Position numbers and translations under genes: made by a program
Shown: piece after piece, positions 16,393-25,512 of the stretch
Numbering within the stretch: the stretch's first letter is position 1
Layout of the letters: the number at the start of each line of letters is the position of its first letter
NCBI GenBank assembly: GCA_017407205.1
Contig: JAFQXA010000029.1
Span: 1 to 40,552 of the forward strand
DNA from: Clostridia bacterium
Lineage (GTDB): Bacteria > Bacillota > Clostridia > Christensenellales > CAG-138
Direction of reading: 5' to 3'
DNA length: 40,552 bases
Notes under the pieces: model-generated
The model's input: only the letters and a program-made list of their open reading frames with translations
Database searches by the model: none
What the model was told of the DNA's origin: nothing

Positions 16393-18063
16393 ATGAAAAC
16401 CGATGTTCAGATTGCACAGGAAGCCTCAATGCTCAATATTGGAGCTATTGCCGAAAAGCTTGGCGTTCTTGATGATGAGCTTGAAATGTACGGCAAGTAC
16501 AAGGCAAAGCTGTCGCTTGATATATTAAAGCGTTTGGAAAACAAGAAAAACGGAAAGCTTATTTTGGTTACAGCCATAAATCCCACTCCGGCTGGTGAGG
16601 GCAAAACAACTGTTAATGTAGGCCTTTCAATGGGATTGAACAAGATAGGCAAAAAAGCAATAACACTCTTGAGAGAGCCCTCGCTCGGTCCCTGCTTCGG
16701 CATAAAGGGTGGTGCGGCAGGCGGCGGCTATGCTCAGGTTGTTCCGATGGAAGACATAAACTTGCATTTCACGGGTGACTTCCACGCTATAACTTCTGCA
16801 CATAACTTGCTCGCTGCAATGGTTGACAATCACCTCCAGCAGGGTAATGCTTTGAACATAGACCCTAAGCGCGTGGTATGGAAGCGTGTTGTGGACATGA
16901 ATGACAGGGCACTCCGTAATATCGTTATAGGTCTTGGCAAAAAAACGGACGGAGTAATGCGTGAATCGGGCTTTGATATCACGGTAGCATCTGAAATCAT
17001 GGCTATTTTGTGCTTAGCCCGCGATTTGAGTGACTTGAAAGCACGCCTTGCACGCATGGTTGTTGCATATAACACAAAGGGCGAGGCTGTAACGGCAAAT
17101 GATATACAGGCAACGGGCGCAATGGCACTCCTTTTGAAGGATGCAATAAAGCCCAACCTCGTTCAGACTCTTGAAAATACGCCTGCTATAATCCATGGCG
17201 GACCGTTTGCAAATATAGCTCATGGCTGCAACTCGGTTACCGCAACACGTACAGGTTTGAAACTTGCAGATTACGTTGTAACAGAGGCAGGCTTCGGTGC
17301 AGACCTCGGTGCTGAAAAGTTCTTTGACATCAAGTGCCGTTTTGCAGGATTTAAGCCCGATGCAACAGTTTTGGTGGCAACGGTTAAAGCGCTTAAGATG
17401 AATGGCGGACTTAGTAAAACAGAGCTTGCAAACGAAGACCTTGAAGCACTTGACAAGGGTGTTGTAAACCTTGAACAGCACATAGAAAACCTCAAAAAGT
17501 ATGGTGTTCCCGTAATCGTTGCAATAAATCGTTTTGCACAGGATACGGATAAAGAGCTTGAACTCTTACGCTCACGCTGTGAAAAGTGCGGTGCATCATT
17601 TGCACTTACGGAAGTTTTTGCAAAGGGCGGCGAAGGCGGAATTGAGCTTGCAAATAAGGTTGTTGAAGTTTGCGAAAAGGGTGAAGCTTCATTTGCACCG
17701 CTTTATGATGAAAACGACAGCATAGAAAATAAGCTCAATAAAATAGCAAAAGAAATTTACAGAGCAGACTCTGTCACTTTCACAGCATCAGCAAGAAAAG
17801 AGCTTGAAACTATAGAAGCTCTCGGATACGATAAAATGCCCATATGCGTAGCTAAAACGCAGTATTCATTCTCGGATGACCCAACTAAGCTCGGAGCTCC
17901 CCGTGGCTTTGAAATCACGGTAAGAGAATTAAGAATTGCAGCCGGCGCAGGATTTATAGTAGCACTCACGGGCGATATCATGACAATGCCCGGCCTTCCC
18001 AAGGTTCCTGCTGCAAACCACATGGATATTTCAGAGGACGGCACAATAGTAGGCCTTTCATAA
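16393..18063 (+). CDS. fhs: Formate-tetrahydrofolate ligase
   Basis: The enzyme makes 10-formyl-THF from formate, THF and ATP. The 556-residue length is standard. [10 protein letters not shown] is the P-loop, with the family motifs [20 protein letters not shown] and FTGDFHAI; the C-terminus [15 protein letters not shown] is also typical. A strong AAAGGGAGTAGAAAG site precedes the ATG. It follows the ThrE pair by 27 bases with no terminator between, so it is probably cotranscribed, linking serine/threonine traffic with one-carbon metabolism. A bidirectional terminator follows. Confidence 0.98.
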   Translation: MKTDVQIAQEASMLNIGAIAEKLGVLDDELEMYGKYKAKLSLDILKRLENKKNGKLILVTAINPTPAGEGKTTVNVGLSMGLNKIGKKAITLLREPSLGPCFGIKGGAAGGGYAQVVPMEDINLHFTGDFHAITSAHNLLAAMVDNHLQQGNALNIDPKRVVWKRVVDMNDRALRNIVIGLGKKTDGVMRESGFDITVASEIMAILCLARDLSDLKARLARMVVAYNTKGEAVTANDIQATGAMALLLKDAIKPNLVQTLENTPAIIHGGPFANIAHGCNSVTATRTGLKLADYVVTEAGFGADLGAEKFFDIKCRFAGFKPDATVLVATVKALKMNGGLSKTELANEDLEALDKGVVNLEQHIENLKKYGVPVIVAINRFAQDTDKELELLRSRCEKCGASFALTEVFAKGGEGGIELANKVVEVCEKGEASFAPLYDENDSIENKLNKIAKEIYRADSVTFTASARKELETIEALGYDKMPICVAKTQYSFSDDPTKLGAPRGFEITVRELRIAAGAGFIVALTGDIMTMPGLPKVPAANHMDISEDGTIVGLS

Positions 18064-18082
18064 TAGGTTACAGAGATAAGTA

Positions 18083-18125
18083 AAAGCCTCACAATCACAC
18101 GATTGTGAGGCTTTGCTGTTTTTTT
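18083..18125. terminator. Bidirectional terminator between fhs and the ygjV-like gene
   Basis: A perfect 14-base stem, AAAGCCTCACAATC (18083-18096) with its complement (18101-18114), a four-base loop and a T-rich tract on the plus side. It serves both converging units. Confidence 0.9.
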
Positions 18126-18660
18126 AGGCTTTTTCCTTGTTCTTGTTGATATCAAGCCTTATCATCGCAATGATAATTGATGAAAGTACTAATACATGGG
18201 TTATTATTGTGGTGTATGCCATTGCACAGATGTCATACACTATCCATAACGAGATGTTAACGAAGGAGAAACGACGCAAGCTTTTCGGATTTGTCTGCAA
18301 TATCGATGCAACATATAAAAGTGCACATACGCAGGAAATGCAATCAAACCATTGCTTGTATACAATGGCTGTGCCTATTATATACATCACTCCGAAAAAT
18401 ACTAAAAGATAAAGTCTTGTCTGCTTCTTGGTTTGCTTTTTGTCGAGGAAATAGATCACTATGGTTTGTATTGCCGCAAGTGTGCCAACCCAAGCACCCG
18501 AAAATGCACCCAAAAAGACATAGTTAAGCGCAAGTAAAACATTGCTTGCCACGTTAGCCAAAAGTATGTGAGGCAGTTTTTTAAACTGAAATGCCGCAAT
18601 GGTAACTATTATGTTTAGCAGGTTTGCTATCTGTGCGGCAATGAAAAACGGATCGTTCAT
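18124..18660 (-). CDS. YgjV-family inner membrane protein
   Basis: The 178-residue protein has about six hydrophobic segments and the layout of YgjV proteins, with an N-terminal FFIAAQIANLLNIIV helix and the LLALNYVFLGAFSGAWVG segment. Function is not established. The ATG has AAGGAG upstream. It starts 57 bases after pyrE with no clear hairpin between, so it is probably the last gene of the pyrimidine operon. Confidence 0.75.
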   Translation of the reverse strand: MNDPFFIAAQIANLLNIIVTIAAFQFKKLPHILLANVASNVLLALNYVFLGAFSGAWVGTLAAIQTIVIYFLDKKQTKKQTRLYLLVFFGVMYIIGTAIVYKQWFDCISCVCALLYVASILQTNPKSLRRFSFVNISLWIVYDICAMAYTTIITHVLVLSSIIIAMIRLDINKNKEKA

Positions 18661-18717
18661 ACATTCTCCTTAGGTAAAATAAAAGAAAACCTTTGGGTGG
18701 CTTTATATGGTCGGAAC

Positions 18718-19302
18718 TTATTTGCCGAGTGATTCACGGCTGCCGGGCTTTACAAGCTCGATTTTGCCTTCTTCGCAGATGGGGCAAGCATCGGGCGAAT
18801 ATGTCTTGATATCAAGCTTAACAGCACTGTAAACGGGGAGGGTGAGGGGACTGTCAGCACCGCGACGGTCTGCTATGCAGGCAACACCGATAACTTCAGC
18901 ACCCAGCTTTTCAAGTGCTTCAACTGTTTCAAGTGTTGATTTGCCGGTTGTGACAACATCTTCCGTGATAAGGATTTTATCGCCCTTGCCTACAGTGAAG
19001 CCACGACGAAGCTGCATTTCGCCATCCTTACGCTCTGTGAATATGCTTTCCTTGCCAAGCTGACGGGCAAGCTCGTATGAAACTATAACACCGCCCATCG
19101 CAGGACCGCAAACCTTTGTGATGGGAAGGTCCTTTACCTGCTCGGTTACTCTTGAAAGAACTGCTTCAGCTTTGTCGGGGAAACGGAGAAGCTTCGCGCA
19201 CTGGCAATAACCGCCGCTGTGCAAGCCGGAGCTCAACAAAAAGTGACCTTCCAAAAAAGCGTCTGTTTCCTTCAAAATTGCAATAGCCTGTTCCTGTGTC
19301 AT
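18718..19302 (-). CDS. pyrE: Orotate phosphoribosyltransferase
   Basis: It converts orotate and PRPP to OMP. The PRPP-binding loop ILITEDVVTTGKST is clear. The C-terminus CPICEEGKIELVKPGSR is typical of the long PyrE branch. The length is 194 residues. AGGAGG lies nine bases before the ATG. It is the last biosynthetic gene of the operon, 33 bases after pyrD. Confidence 0.96.
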   Translation of the reverse strand: MTQEQAIAILKETDAFLEGHFLLSSGLHSGGYCQCAKLLRFPDKAEAVLSRVTEQVKDLPITKVCGPAMGGVIVSYELARQLGKESIFTERKDGEMQLRRGFTVGKGDKILITEDVVTTGKSTLETVEALEKLGAEVIGVACIADRRGADSPLTLPVYSAVKLDIKTYSPDACPICEEGKIELVKPGSRESLGK

Positions 19303-19335
19303 AAAATTAAACCTCCTGAATTTAGTGAATGTGTG

Positions 19336-20241
19336 TCAGACAATGCCGACTATCTCGCTTATATTATTAAGCTTGTTTTCTATTGCGTAATCTTCAAGTC
19401 CCTGAATGATTTTAACCATTGCATCGGGATCGTAGAATGTTGCTGTACCAACCTGAATTGCACTTGCACCTGCCATCATAAACGCGAGAGCGTCCTCTGT
19501 GCTGGTGATACCGCCCATGCCCACAACGGGGATTTTTACGCTGTGTGCAACCTGATGCACCATCCTGAGTGCTACGGGCATAACCGCAGGACCTGAAAAA
19601 CCTGCGTAAACGTTGTTAAAAACGGCTTTCTTGCGTTTTACGTCTATTGCCATGCCTAAGAGTGTGTTGATGAGAGAAACGCCGTCAGCGCCGTTATCCT
19701 CGCAAGCCTTTGCAACCGCAACTATGTCGGGCGCATTGGGTGTAAGCTTTACAAGCAGGGGCTTTGTTGTAAGCTTGCGCAGGCGTGCAACAAGCTCTCC
19801 CGCAAATTTAGGATCTGTACCGAATGACATACCGCCCTTTTTAACATTGGGGCATGAGATGTTAAGCTCGAGAATATCAATATCGGCACTGTCAAGCATC
19901 TCAACACCGCTTATGTAATCCTCAAGCGAATGACCGCCAAGGTTTGCGATTATTGCCGTGTTCATTTTACGCATTACGGCACACTTCTCTTTGACGAAAA
20001 CTTCAACACCGGGGTTTTCAAGACCGATGCTGTTCATAAGTCCCGATGCCGATTCATAAATACGAATACCGTCATTGCCTTTGGAGCCGTTTAATGTAAG
20101 ACCTTTACCGCTTATACCGCCAAGGCGTGAAACGTCTGTATATTCGCTGTATTCTTCTCCAAAGCCGAAAGTGCCCGATGCCGCGATTACGGGGTTTTTG
20201 AGCGTAACGCCCATTATTTTGGTTTCAAGAACATTACTCAT
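19336..20241 (-). CDS. pyrD: Dihydroorotate dehydrogenase B, catalytic subunit
   Basis: This class 1B FMN enzyme oxidises dihydroorotate and passes electrons through PyrK to NAD+. The catalytic Cys is in LNISCPNVKKGG; ASGTFGFG, VKLTPNAPD and GMGGITSTEDALAFM fit the family. The length is 301 residues. The ATG at 20241 has GAGGTG just upstream; the earlier ATG at 20253 would overlap that site. It overlaps pyrK by eight bases. Confidence 0.96.
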   Translation of the reverse strand: MSNVLETKIMGVTLKNPVIAASGTFGFGEEYSEYTDVSRLGGISGKGLTLNGSKGNDGIRIYESASGLMNSIGLENPGVEVFVKEKCAVMRKMNTAIIANLGGHSLEDYISGVEMLDSADIDILELNISCPNVKKGGMSFGTDPKFAGELVARLRKLTTKPLLVKLTPNAPDIVAVAKACEDNGADGVSLINTLLGMAIDVKRKKAVFNNVYAGFSGPAVMPVALRMVHQVAHSVKIPVVGMGGITSTEDALAFMMAGASAIQVGTATFYDPDAMVKIIQGLEDYAIENKLNNISEIVGIV

Positions 20242-20944
20242 AGAACACCTCATCGCCCAAGAAAACAGGGCCGTCCTTGCAAACGCGTCTGTTGCCGTTT
20301 ATTGTCTTTATTGTGCAGCCAAGGCAAGCACCCACGCCGCAAGCCATACGGCTTTCGGTCGAAACGATTGTTTTGATGGGTGAAAGCTTGTGTACTGCAC
20401 GCATCATGGGTTCGGGTCCGCAAGTATAAACGAGCGTTCCTTTTGAAAAATCAACCTTGTCCGTGACGAAACCGCCAACGTCGTAAACTACTTCCGTATT
20501 CGAAAGTGCAGAGAACTCACCGAGCAGGAAAGTTTCGTCTGTAAATCCCAAGTAAACGGTGCGTTTTTTATCGGGGAACTTCAAAGCGTGCTCCCTTGCA
20601 AGCTTATAAAGCGGTGCAATGCCGATACCGCCACCTATGATGATAACATCTTCATCATAGAGGGTGAAGCCGTTGCCGAGAGGGCCTAAAAGGTCGAGCG
20701 TATCGCCCTCTTTCATGTTTGCAAGTATTTCTGTACCTCGTCCCACAACTCTGTAAACAAAGGTTACCGTATCGCCCTCGCTGTCATATATGCTGATGGG
20801 GCGTTTTAAAAGCGGATCTGTTGAAAGGGGGGAGTTTACCGAAAGCATGAAGAACTGGCCTTCCTTGCCGCAGTCGGATACGCCCTGCACTTTCATCATG
20901 AAAATACCGCTTGCTATTTTCTTGTTTTCAAGTATTACAGCCAC
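20234..20944 (-). CDS. pyrK: Dihydroorotate dehydrogenase B, electron transfer subunit
   Basis: The iron-sulfur flavoprotein partner of PyrD. The FAD-binding region RPISIYD, the NAD-binding part IIGGGIGIAPLY and the [2Fe-2S] motif CGVGACLGC with a fourth Cys in RVCKDGP are present. The length is 236 residues. It starts with GTG; GAGG lies ten bases upstream inside the end of pyrF (ten-base overlap). Confidence 0.96.
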   Translation of the reverse strand: MAVILENKKIASGIFMMKVQGVSDCGKEGQFFMLSVNSPLSTDPLLKRPISIYDSEGDTVTFVYRVVGRGTEILANMKEGDTLDLLGPLGNGFTLYDEDVIIIGGGIGIAPLYKLAREHALKFPDKKRTVYLGFTDETFLLGEFSALSNTEVVYDVGGFVTDKVDFSKGTLVYTCGPEPMMRAVHKLSPIKTIVSTESRMACGVGACLGCTIKTINGNRRVCKDGPVFLGDEVFYE

Positions 20945-21789
20945 TTTGTTATATCCTCGTTCATTGCAAGTGTTGCTTCGCGTACATACTTTGCAAAGTC
21001 GTCATTATCCGTCTTGCCCTTGTATGCACAGATAAGACCGCGTGATGAGTTTACAACACCGCAGATTTTATCACCGAATACCTTTGCAACATCCTTGCCC
21101 GTACCGCCCTGTGCACCGTAGCCGGGGATGAGGAAGAATGTGTGGGGCATAACTTCCTTGATGCGGAGGAATTCTTCGGGGTATGTGAGACCAACAACCG
21201 CACCGAGTGCGCTGTATGAGGATTCGCCTATGTAGGGAGCTCCCCACTCCTCAACTTTCTTTGCAACACGAAGATAGACTTCTTCTTTTGAGTCTGTCAA
21301 TATATCCTGGAAATCTCCGCTGCCGGGGTTTGAGGTCTTAACAAGCAGAAAAAGAGCCTTTTCTTTTTCAATGTAGGGGAAGTAGGGGGAAACTGCATCA
21401 ATGCCCATGTAAGCATTGATTGTCATGACGTCAGTTTCAAAATCACCCTCGAAGTGACCCTTTGCATACTGTGTTGCAGTTGATGAAATATCACCGCGTT
21501 TAACATCTGAAATTACGATCGAGCCCTTGCCGCGAGCATACTGTACGGTCTTTTTAAAAGCTTCCATACCGCTCATGCCGAGTGCTTCATAGCAAGCAAT
21601 CTGAACCTTGTAGCAGGCTACGGCATCGTGCGTTGCATCAATTATTTCACGGTTGAATTCAAAGAATTTTTCACCGATATCAATATCCTTTTTTGCAATG
21701 TATTCGGGCAAGAAGCTTGCTTGAGTATCAAGTCCCAAACATACGGGGCCTACTTTATTTGCTCTGTTTGCCAATTTGTCCATCAACAT
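20935..21789 (-). CDS. pyrF: Orotidine 5'-phosphate decarboxylase, type 2
   Basis: It decarboxylates OMP to UMP. The catalytic Lys/Asp region is SDVKRGDISSTATQYAKGHF; the length of 284 residues and this motif mark the longer type 2 branch. GYGAQGG near the C-terminus binds phosphate. AAGGAG lies nine to ten bases before the ATG at 21789; a second ATG follows two codons later. It overlaps pyrC by 35 bases. Confidence 0.96.
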   Translation of the reverse strand: MLMDKLANRANKVGPVCLGLDTQASFLPEYIAKKDIDIGEKFFEFNREIIDATHDAVACYKVQIACYEALGMSGMEAFKKTVQYARGKGSIVISDVKRGDISSTATQYAKGHFEGDFETDVMTINAYMGIDAVSPYFPYIEKEKALFLLVKTSNPGSGDFQDILTDSKEEVYLRVAKKVEEWGAPYIGESSYSALGAVVGLTYPEEFLRIKEVMPHTFFLIPGYGAQGGTGKDVAKVFGDKICGVVNSSRGLICAYKGKTDNDDFAKYVREATLAMNEDITKWL

Positions 21790-22909
21790 AACGAATTTCT
21801 CCTTCTATCATTGTAAGTTTAACTTTTCCGCGTACTTTTCTGCCTGCAAAGGGCGTATTGTGCGAGCGTGAAACCATGTCCTGTGTTTCTATTGTGTAAG
21901 TTCTGTTTGTGTCAACGAGTATAAGGTCCGCAACACAACCGGGCTTTATAAGCCTTTCGCTCAAGCCTATACGCTTTGCAGGATTGTATGAGCTCATACG
22001 GCAAAGCGTTGTAAGCGGTATGTCGTTTTCGTGGAAAACATGAATCCAGACAGATAATGCATACTCAATATTTGAAATGCCTGCCATGCCTGCCGCTTTG
22101 TCCTCAACAGTGTGCGGAGCGTGGTCGGTTGCAAGGCAGTCTATATATCCGTTTTTAATGCCTTCAATCAAGGCTTCAACATCTGCCTTTGTACGCATCG
22201 GCGGATTTACCTTGTATGAATTGTCGTAATCAAAGAGATGGTGGGGAGTGACCTCACAGGTAATGTTCAAGCCGTCATTCTTTGCTTGCACTATCATGTC
22301 AAGCGTGTCTTTAAGGCTTATGTGACCTACGTGGAGATTACCGCCGTGCTTTTTCAAAAGCTCAATATCACGCTTGACCGTCTTTGCTTCAGGCTGACAA
22401 TGCGTGCTTATAATAAAACCGTATTTTTCAGAATCAATAAGCACCTGCTCCATGAATGCATCGGAAAAAATTGTGTTTCCGTCATTTGAAAGCATGGGAG
22501 TAACTTTTGAAAGTGCTTCCCTGTCAGTAGGAGTAATGTCTTTTATGTCATTGCCTAAGGCACCGCACTGGAAAAGACGGCAGAGCGAAAGCTCCTGTGC
22601 CTTTGCATGGTTCTTTTCGACAAGCTTCACAGTTGAACATACGGGGCTTGTGTTAGCCATAGCACAAAGTGTAGCAAATCCACCCTTCAATGCTGCGCGC
22701 ATACCCGTTTCCATGGTTTCTTTTTGCGGATAGCCGGGGTCCCTCAAATGCGTGTGCAAGTCAACGAGTGCAGGCATTAAGGTGAGGGATGTGCAGTCTA
22801 TTTCATTTTCAAAGCATGTGTCAGTGATAATTCCGTTCTCAACGGAAACGTCACCTGTGCGAACACCGTCAGCATCTATAACGGTTGCGTTTTTAAATGT
22901 GTAACCCAT
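21755..22909 (-). CDS. pyrC: Dihydroorotase
   Basis: It cyclises carbamoyl-aspartate to dihydroorotate. The metal motif VDLHTHLRDPGYPQKE, STHCQPEA, GHISLKD and ATDHAPHTVEDK carry the usual ligands. The length of 384 residues is slightly shorter than many type I enzymes (about 420-430). It lies three bases after pyrI and overlaps pyrF. Confidence 0.95.
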   Translation of the reverse strand: MGYTFKNATVIDADGVRTGDVSVENGIITDTCFENEIDCTSLTLMPALVDLHTHLRDPGYPQKETMETGMRAALKGGFATLCAMANTSPVCSTVKLVEKNHAKAQELSLCRLFQCGALGNDIKDITPTDREALSKVTPMLSNDGNTIFSDAFMEQVLIDSEKYGFIISTHCQPEAKTVKRDIELLKKHGGNLHVGHISLKDTLDMIVQAKNDGLNITCEVTPHHLFDYDNSYKVNPPMRTKADVEALIEGIKNGYIDCLATDHAPHTVEDKAAGMAGISNIEYALSVWIHVFHENDIPLTTLCRMSSYNPAKRIGLSERLIKPGCVADLILVDTNRTYTIETQDMVSRSHNTPFAGRKVRGKVKLTMIEGEIRYVDGQIGKQSK

Positions 22910-22912
22910 ATT

Positions 22913-23335
22913 TTAAAGCTTTGAGCGAGATTCACAATACTCGCATGAATACTCCTTTGTTTCCTTGTTTACAAGAGTGAAAACTATATCGTCAATGTTT
23001 TCAACGTGCGATATGCAGCGCGGATTCTTACACTTGAGCGTACCGACGACCTTCTCAGGAAGCGTCAAGCGCACCTTCTCCACGCAATTACCGTCATGTA
23101 TGTATGAAACCGTGATGCCGGGAGCCAAAAGTCCTAAAACGTCAACATCTATTTCCATGCCGGTTTCGATTTTGATTATATCTTTCTTGCCGAGCTTTTC
23201 GCTGTCAACATTGCGAAGAAGCACAACAACCGCATCAAGCGTGTCAAGCTTTAAATGCTTGAATATAGAATAGCCCTGACCGCAGGGGATGTGATCAAGA
23301 ACAACGCCTTCTTTTATTGCTGAAACATTAAGCAT
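22913..23335 (-). CDS. pyrI: Aspartate carbamoyltransferase regulatory subunit
   Basis: The 140-residue protein matches PyrI, with the N-terminal effector region containing DHIPCGQG and a C-terminal zinc site formed by CKNPRC and CEYC. It suggests allosteric control of PyrB by nucleotides. It overlaps the end of pyrB by eight bases and has GAGGAGGT upstream of its ATG. Confidence 0.96.
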   Translation of the reverse strand: MLNVSAIKEGVVLDHIPCGQGYSIFKHLKLDTLDAVVVLLRNVDSEKLGKKDIIKIETGMEIDVDVLGLLAPGITVSYIHDGNCVEKVRLTLPEKVVGTLKCKNPRCISHVENIDDIVFTLVNKETKEYSCEYCESRSKL

Positions 23336-24272
23336 AGGGGCTGACCTCCTCGTTAAATCCCAAAAGTGTCATTATAAGTGCCATGCGAATGAACATACCG
23401 TAGCGTGCCTGATGGAAGTAAACAGCACGCGGATCCTTATCAACTTCGGGTGAAATCTCATTAACACGGGGCAGGGGATGAAGGATTATCATATCATCCT
23501 TTGCATACTTGAGCTTTTCGTTCGTGAGAATGTAAACATCCTTCAAACGCTCATATTCTTCTTCTGATACAAAGCGTTCACGCTGAACTCTTGACATATA
23601 AAGAACATCAAGGTCTGCCATGCTTGATTCAAGGTCATCCGTCTCCGTGTAGGGGATACCCTTTTCATCGAGTATGTCAGTAACATAAGAGGGCATTTTA
23701 AGCTCGTCGGGCGAGATGAAGACAAAACTTATATTCTCAAACCTTGACATACAGGTAACAAGGCTGTGTATCGTACGGCCGAACTTCAGGTCACCGCAAA
23801 GACCTATTTTGAGGTCTGTAAGTCTGTTCTTGTATGACTTTATCGTCAAAAGGTCTGTAAGCGTTTGGGTGGGATGCTGATGACCGCCGTCGCCTGCGTT
23901 TATAACGGGGCAGTCTGCATGGCGTGAAAAGTGAAGCGCAGTACCCTCTTTCGGGTGACGCAAAACTATCAAATCAACATATTGGGAAACTATCTTTGCA
24001 CTGTCTGCAAGCGTTTCGCCCTTTGCAGCGCTTGTGGTGCTGGGGTCTGCGAAGCCCAGAACCCTGCCGCCCAAGCGGTTCATGGCCGCATCAAATGAGA
24101 ATTTCGTTCTCGTTGACGGCTCATAAAAAAGGCTTGCCATCAACTTTCCGTCACATGCATGGGAATACTTCTCAGGCTGTTTCAAAATGTTGTCTGCAAG
24201 CTTCAAAAGGGAATATAACTCATCTACCGTGAAATCACCGGGATCGATAAGACTTCTTCGTTTTTTGAGCAT
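23328..24272 (-). CDS. pyrB: Aspartate carbamoyltransferase catalytic subunit
   Basis: It makes carbamoyl-aspartate, the first committed pyrimidine step. The carbamoyl-phosphate motif [27 protein letters not shown] and HPLPRVNEI are clear. The length is 314 residues. It is the first gene of the minus-strand pyr operon; AAGGAG lies nine bases before the ATG. Confidence 0.97.
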   Translation of the reverse strand: MLKKRRSLIDPGDFTVDELYSLLKLADNILKQPEKYSHACDGKLMASLFYEPSTRTKFSFDAAMNRLGGRVLGFADPSTTSAAKGETLADSAKIVSQYVDLIVLRHPKEGTALHFSRHADCPVINAGDGGHQHPTQTLTDLLTIKSYKNRLTDLKIGLCGDLKFGRTIHSLVTCMSRFENISFVFISPDELKMPSYVTDILDEKGIPYTETDDLESSMADLDVLYMSRVQRERFVSEEEYERLKDVYILTNEKLKYAKDDMIILHPLPRVNEISPEVDKDPRAVYFHQARYGMFIRMALIMTLLGFNEEVSPYA

Positions 24273-24311
24273 AAATTCACACTCCTTATCCTAACAAAAC
24301 CTATTTTATTT

Positions 24312-24340
24312 AGTATGCTACTTTAAGGGCTTCTTGTCAA
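24312..24340 (-). promoter_or_regulatory. Promoter of the pyr operon
   Basis: On the minus strand, a perfect TTGACA (24340-24335), a 17-base spacer and CATACT (24317-24312). The leader to the pyrB ATG is only about 33 bases, with no room for a PyrR-type attenuator. Confidence 0.65.
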
Positions 24341-24452
24341 GACAGGATACCACAAATTGTTCATATTTTCTTACAATAATATTTATACTGTAAATTCTTC
24401 TGCCTGTGCCATAAAATGGTAACATAGAATTTACAACTCTATTGCAAAAAAA

Positions 24453-24461
24453 TGGTATAAT
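24453..24461 (+). promoter_or_regulatory. Extended -10 promoter of the lipoprotein gene
   Basis: TGG followed by TATAAT (24456-24461). The start would be near 24468, leaving a short leader that contains AAAAGGAG. It is divergent from the pyr promoter. Confidence 0.6.
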
Positions 24462-24483
24462 TAAACAAAAAGGAGTGAAGCTT

Positions 24484-25449
24484 ATGAAGAAAACTATTGC
24501 TTTATTGCTTGTTGCATTGAGCTTGTTTTGCACTTCCTGCAACGAGGTAAAAAACGGTGAAACAGCAGTAACGCCCAATCCCACCATAGAGGCGCAGGAA
24601 GCTACGCCCGAAGAAGTGGTAGAGACATATTTTGAGGCGTGGAGCGAAAAGAGCTTTGAGGGTATGCAGTCGCAAGTATGCATGAAGCTTGACGAGCTTC
24701 TTTTGAATTTTGATATACAAAAAAGTGTTGCGCTTGTTTCATGCGAGCAGATTGAAGAATATCCGTACAGAGATAATTATCCCGTAAACATATATTCGGG
24801 CAGAGATGATACAAAGTACGAATTGCGTGATAAATACAGACCTTTTTACGACACGGCTTATGTAAAGTGCATATTCAATATTGAGTATGACGGCGAAGCT
24901 CCGAAAAGGATATATGATATGGGGGTTGAACATTCGTATGGCTTGTATGCTGAAAACGGTGAGCATACTTATTATGCAATCCTTGTAAAAGCAGGTAATG
25001 ACGGAGAATGGAAAATATATGATGCGCCGTTTTTTAAGAATTTTTCCGAGCCTGTAATTTTGGATGAAAAAGAAGAAATGACGGCACTTGAATTTACCGA
25101 AAAGTTTATGGAGCTTTATATAAAGCAGGATTTGCTTGAAATGCACAAAATCAGCATATATCCTTTGGGGCATTTTGAGTCATCAAGCATGAAAGAGGGT
25201 GCGACGCTGTCTTTGGTAAAGGTTCAGACGGTTGAAGAATTCAAGGCAGAAAATCCCGATATCGGCGGTTACAGTGAAGAAGTGCCCGAATATGAGGGCT
25301 TTTACGATGTTCAGAATTTCATGGTAACCGTTAACTATGAAAATATGCTTTATGAGCATGAAAATGGAGAAGATACGAGCATATTCACAGTGGGAAAAAG
25401 TGTTCAGGACAATGAATGGAAGGTAATATACGCATTCGGCAACTTTTAG
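24484..25449 (+). CDS. Putative lipoprotein, unknown function
   Basis: The 321-residue protein has a lipoprotein-type signal: MKK, a hydrophobic run and CTSC, with Cys19 as the likely lipidation site, although the lipobox is imperfect. A Thr/Pro/Glu-rich linker (about residues 25-45) precedes EEVVETYFEAWSEKSFEGM, which resembles the start of NTF2/DUF4878-like domains, and two roughly similar halves may follow (inference). AAAAGGAG lies eight bases before the ATG at 24484; an in-frame ATG at 24442 is upstream of the predicted promoter. The gene stands alone before the Spo0A-family gene. Confidence 0.75.
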   Translation: MKKTIALLLVALSLFCTSCNEVKNGETAVTPNPTIEAQEATPEEVVETYFEAWSEKSFEGMQSQVCMKLDELLLNFDIQKSVALVSCEQIEEYPYRDNYPVNIYSGRDDTKYELRDKYRPFYDTAYVKCIFNIEYDGEAPKRIYDMGVEHSYGLYAENGEHTYYAILVKAGNDGEWKIYDAPFFKNFSEPVILDEKEEMTALEFTEKFMELYIKQDLLEMHKISIYPLGHFESSSMKEGATLSLVKVQTVEEFKAENPDIGGYSEEVPEYEGFYDVQNFMVTVNYENMLYEHENGEDTSIFTVGKSVQDNEWKVIYAFGNF

Positions 25450-25477
25450 CATAAAAACTCGATTTTTGTAAGGTTGA

Positions 25478-25506
25478 TTGAGCATAAAAGACAGAGTGCT
25501 TATAAT
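25478..25506 (+). promoter_or_regulatory. Promoter of the Spo0A-family gene
   Basis: TTGAGC at 25478-25483, a 17-base spacer and a perfect TATAAT at 25501-25506. The predicted start is A25513, the first base of the ATG, so the mRNA is leaderless. Confidence 0.7.
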
Positions 25507-25512
25507 TGCATT

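Noticed and set aside
17014..17481. 155-codon Cys-rich open frame on the minus strand
   Set aside because: It is antisense to fhs; the Cys codons are complements of GCA/GCT-rich Ala codons, with no ordered metal motif.
24272..24305. PyrR-binding attenuator before pyrB
   Set aside because: The leader is only about 33 bases and shows no terminator/antiterminator pairing.
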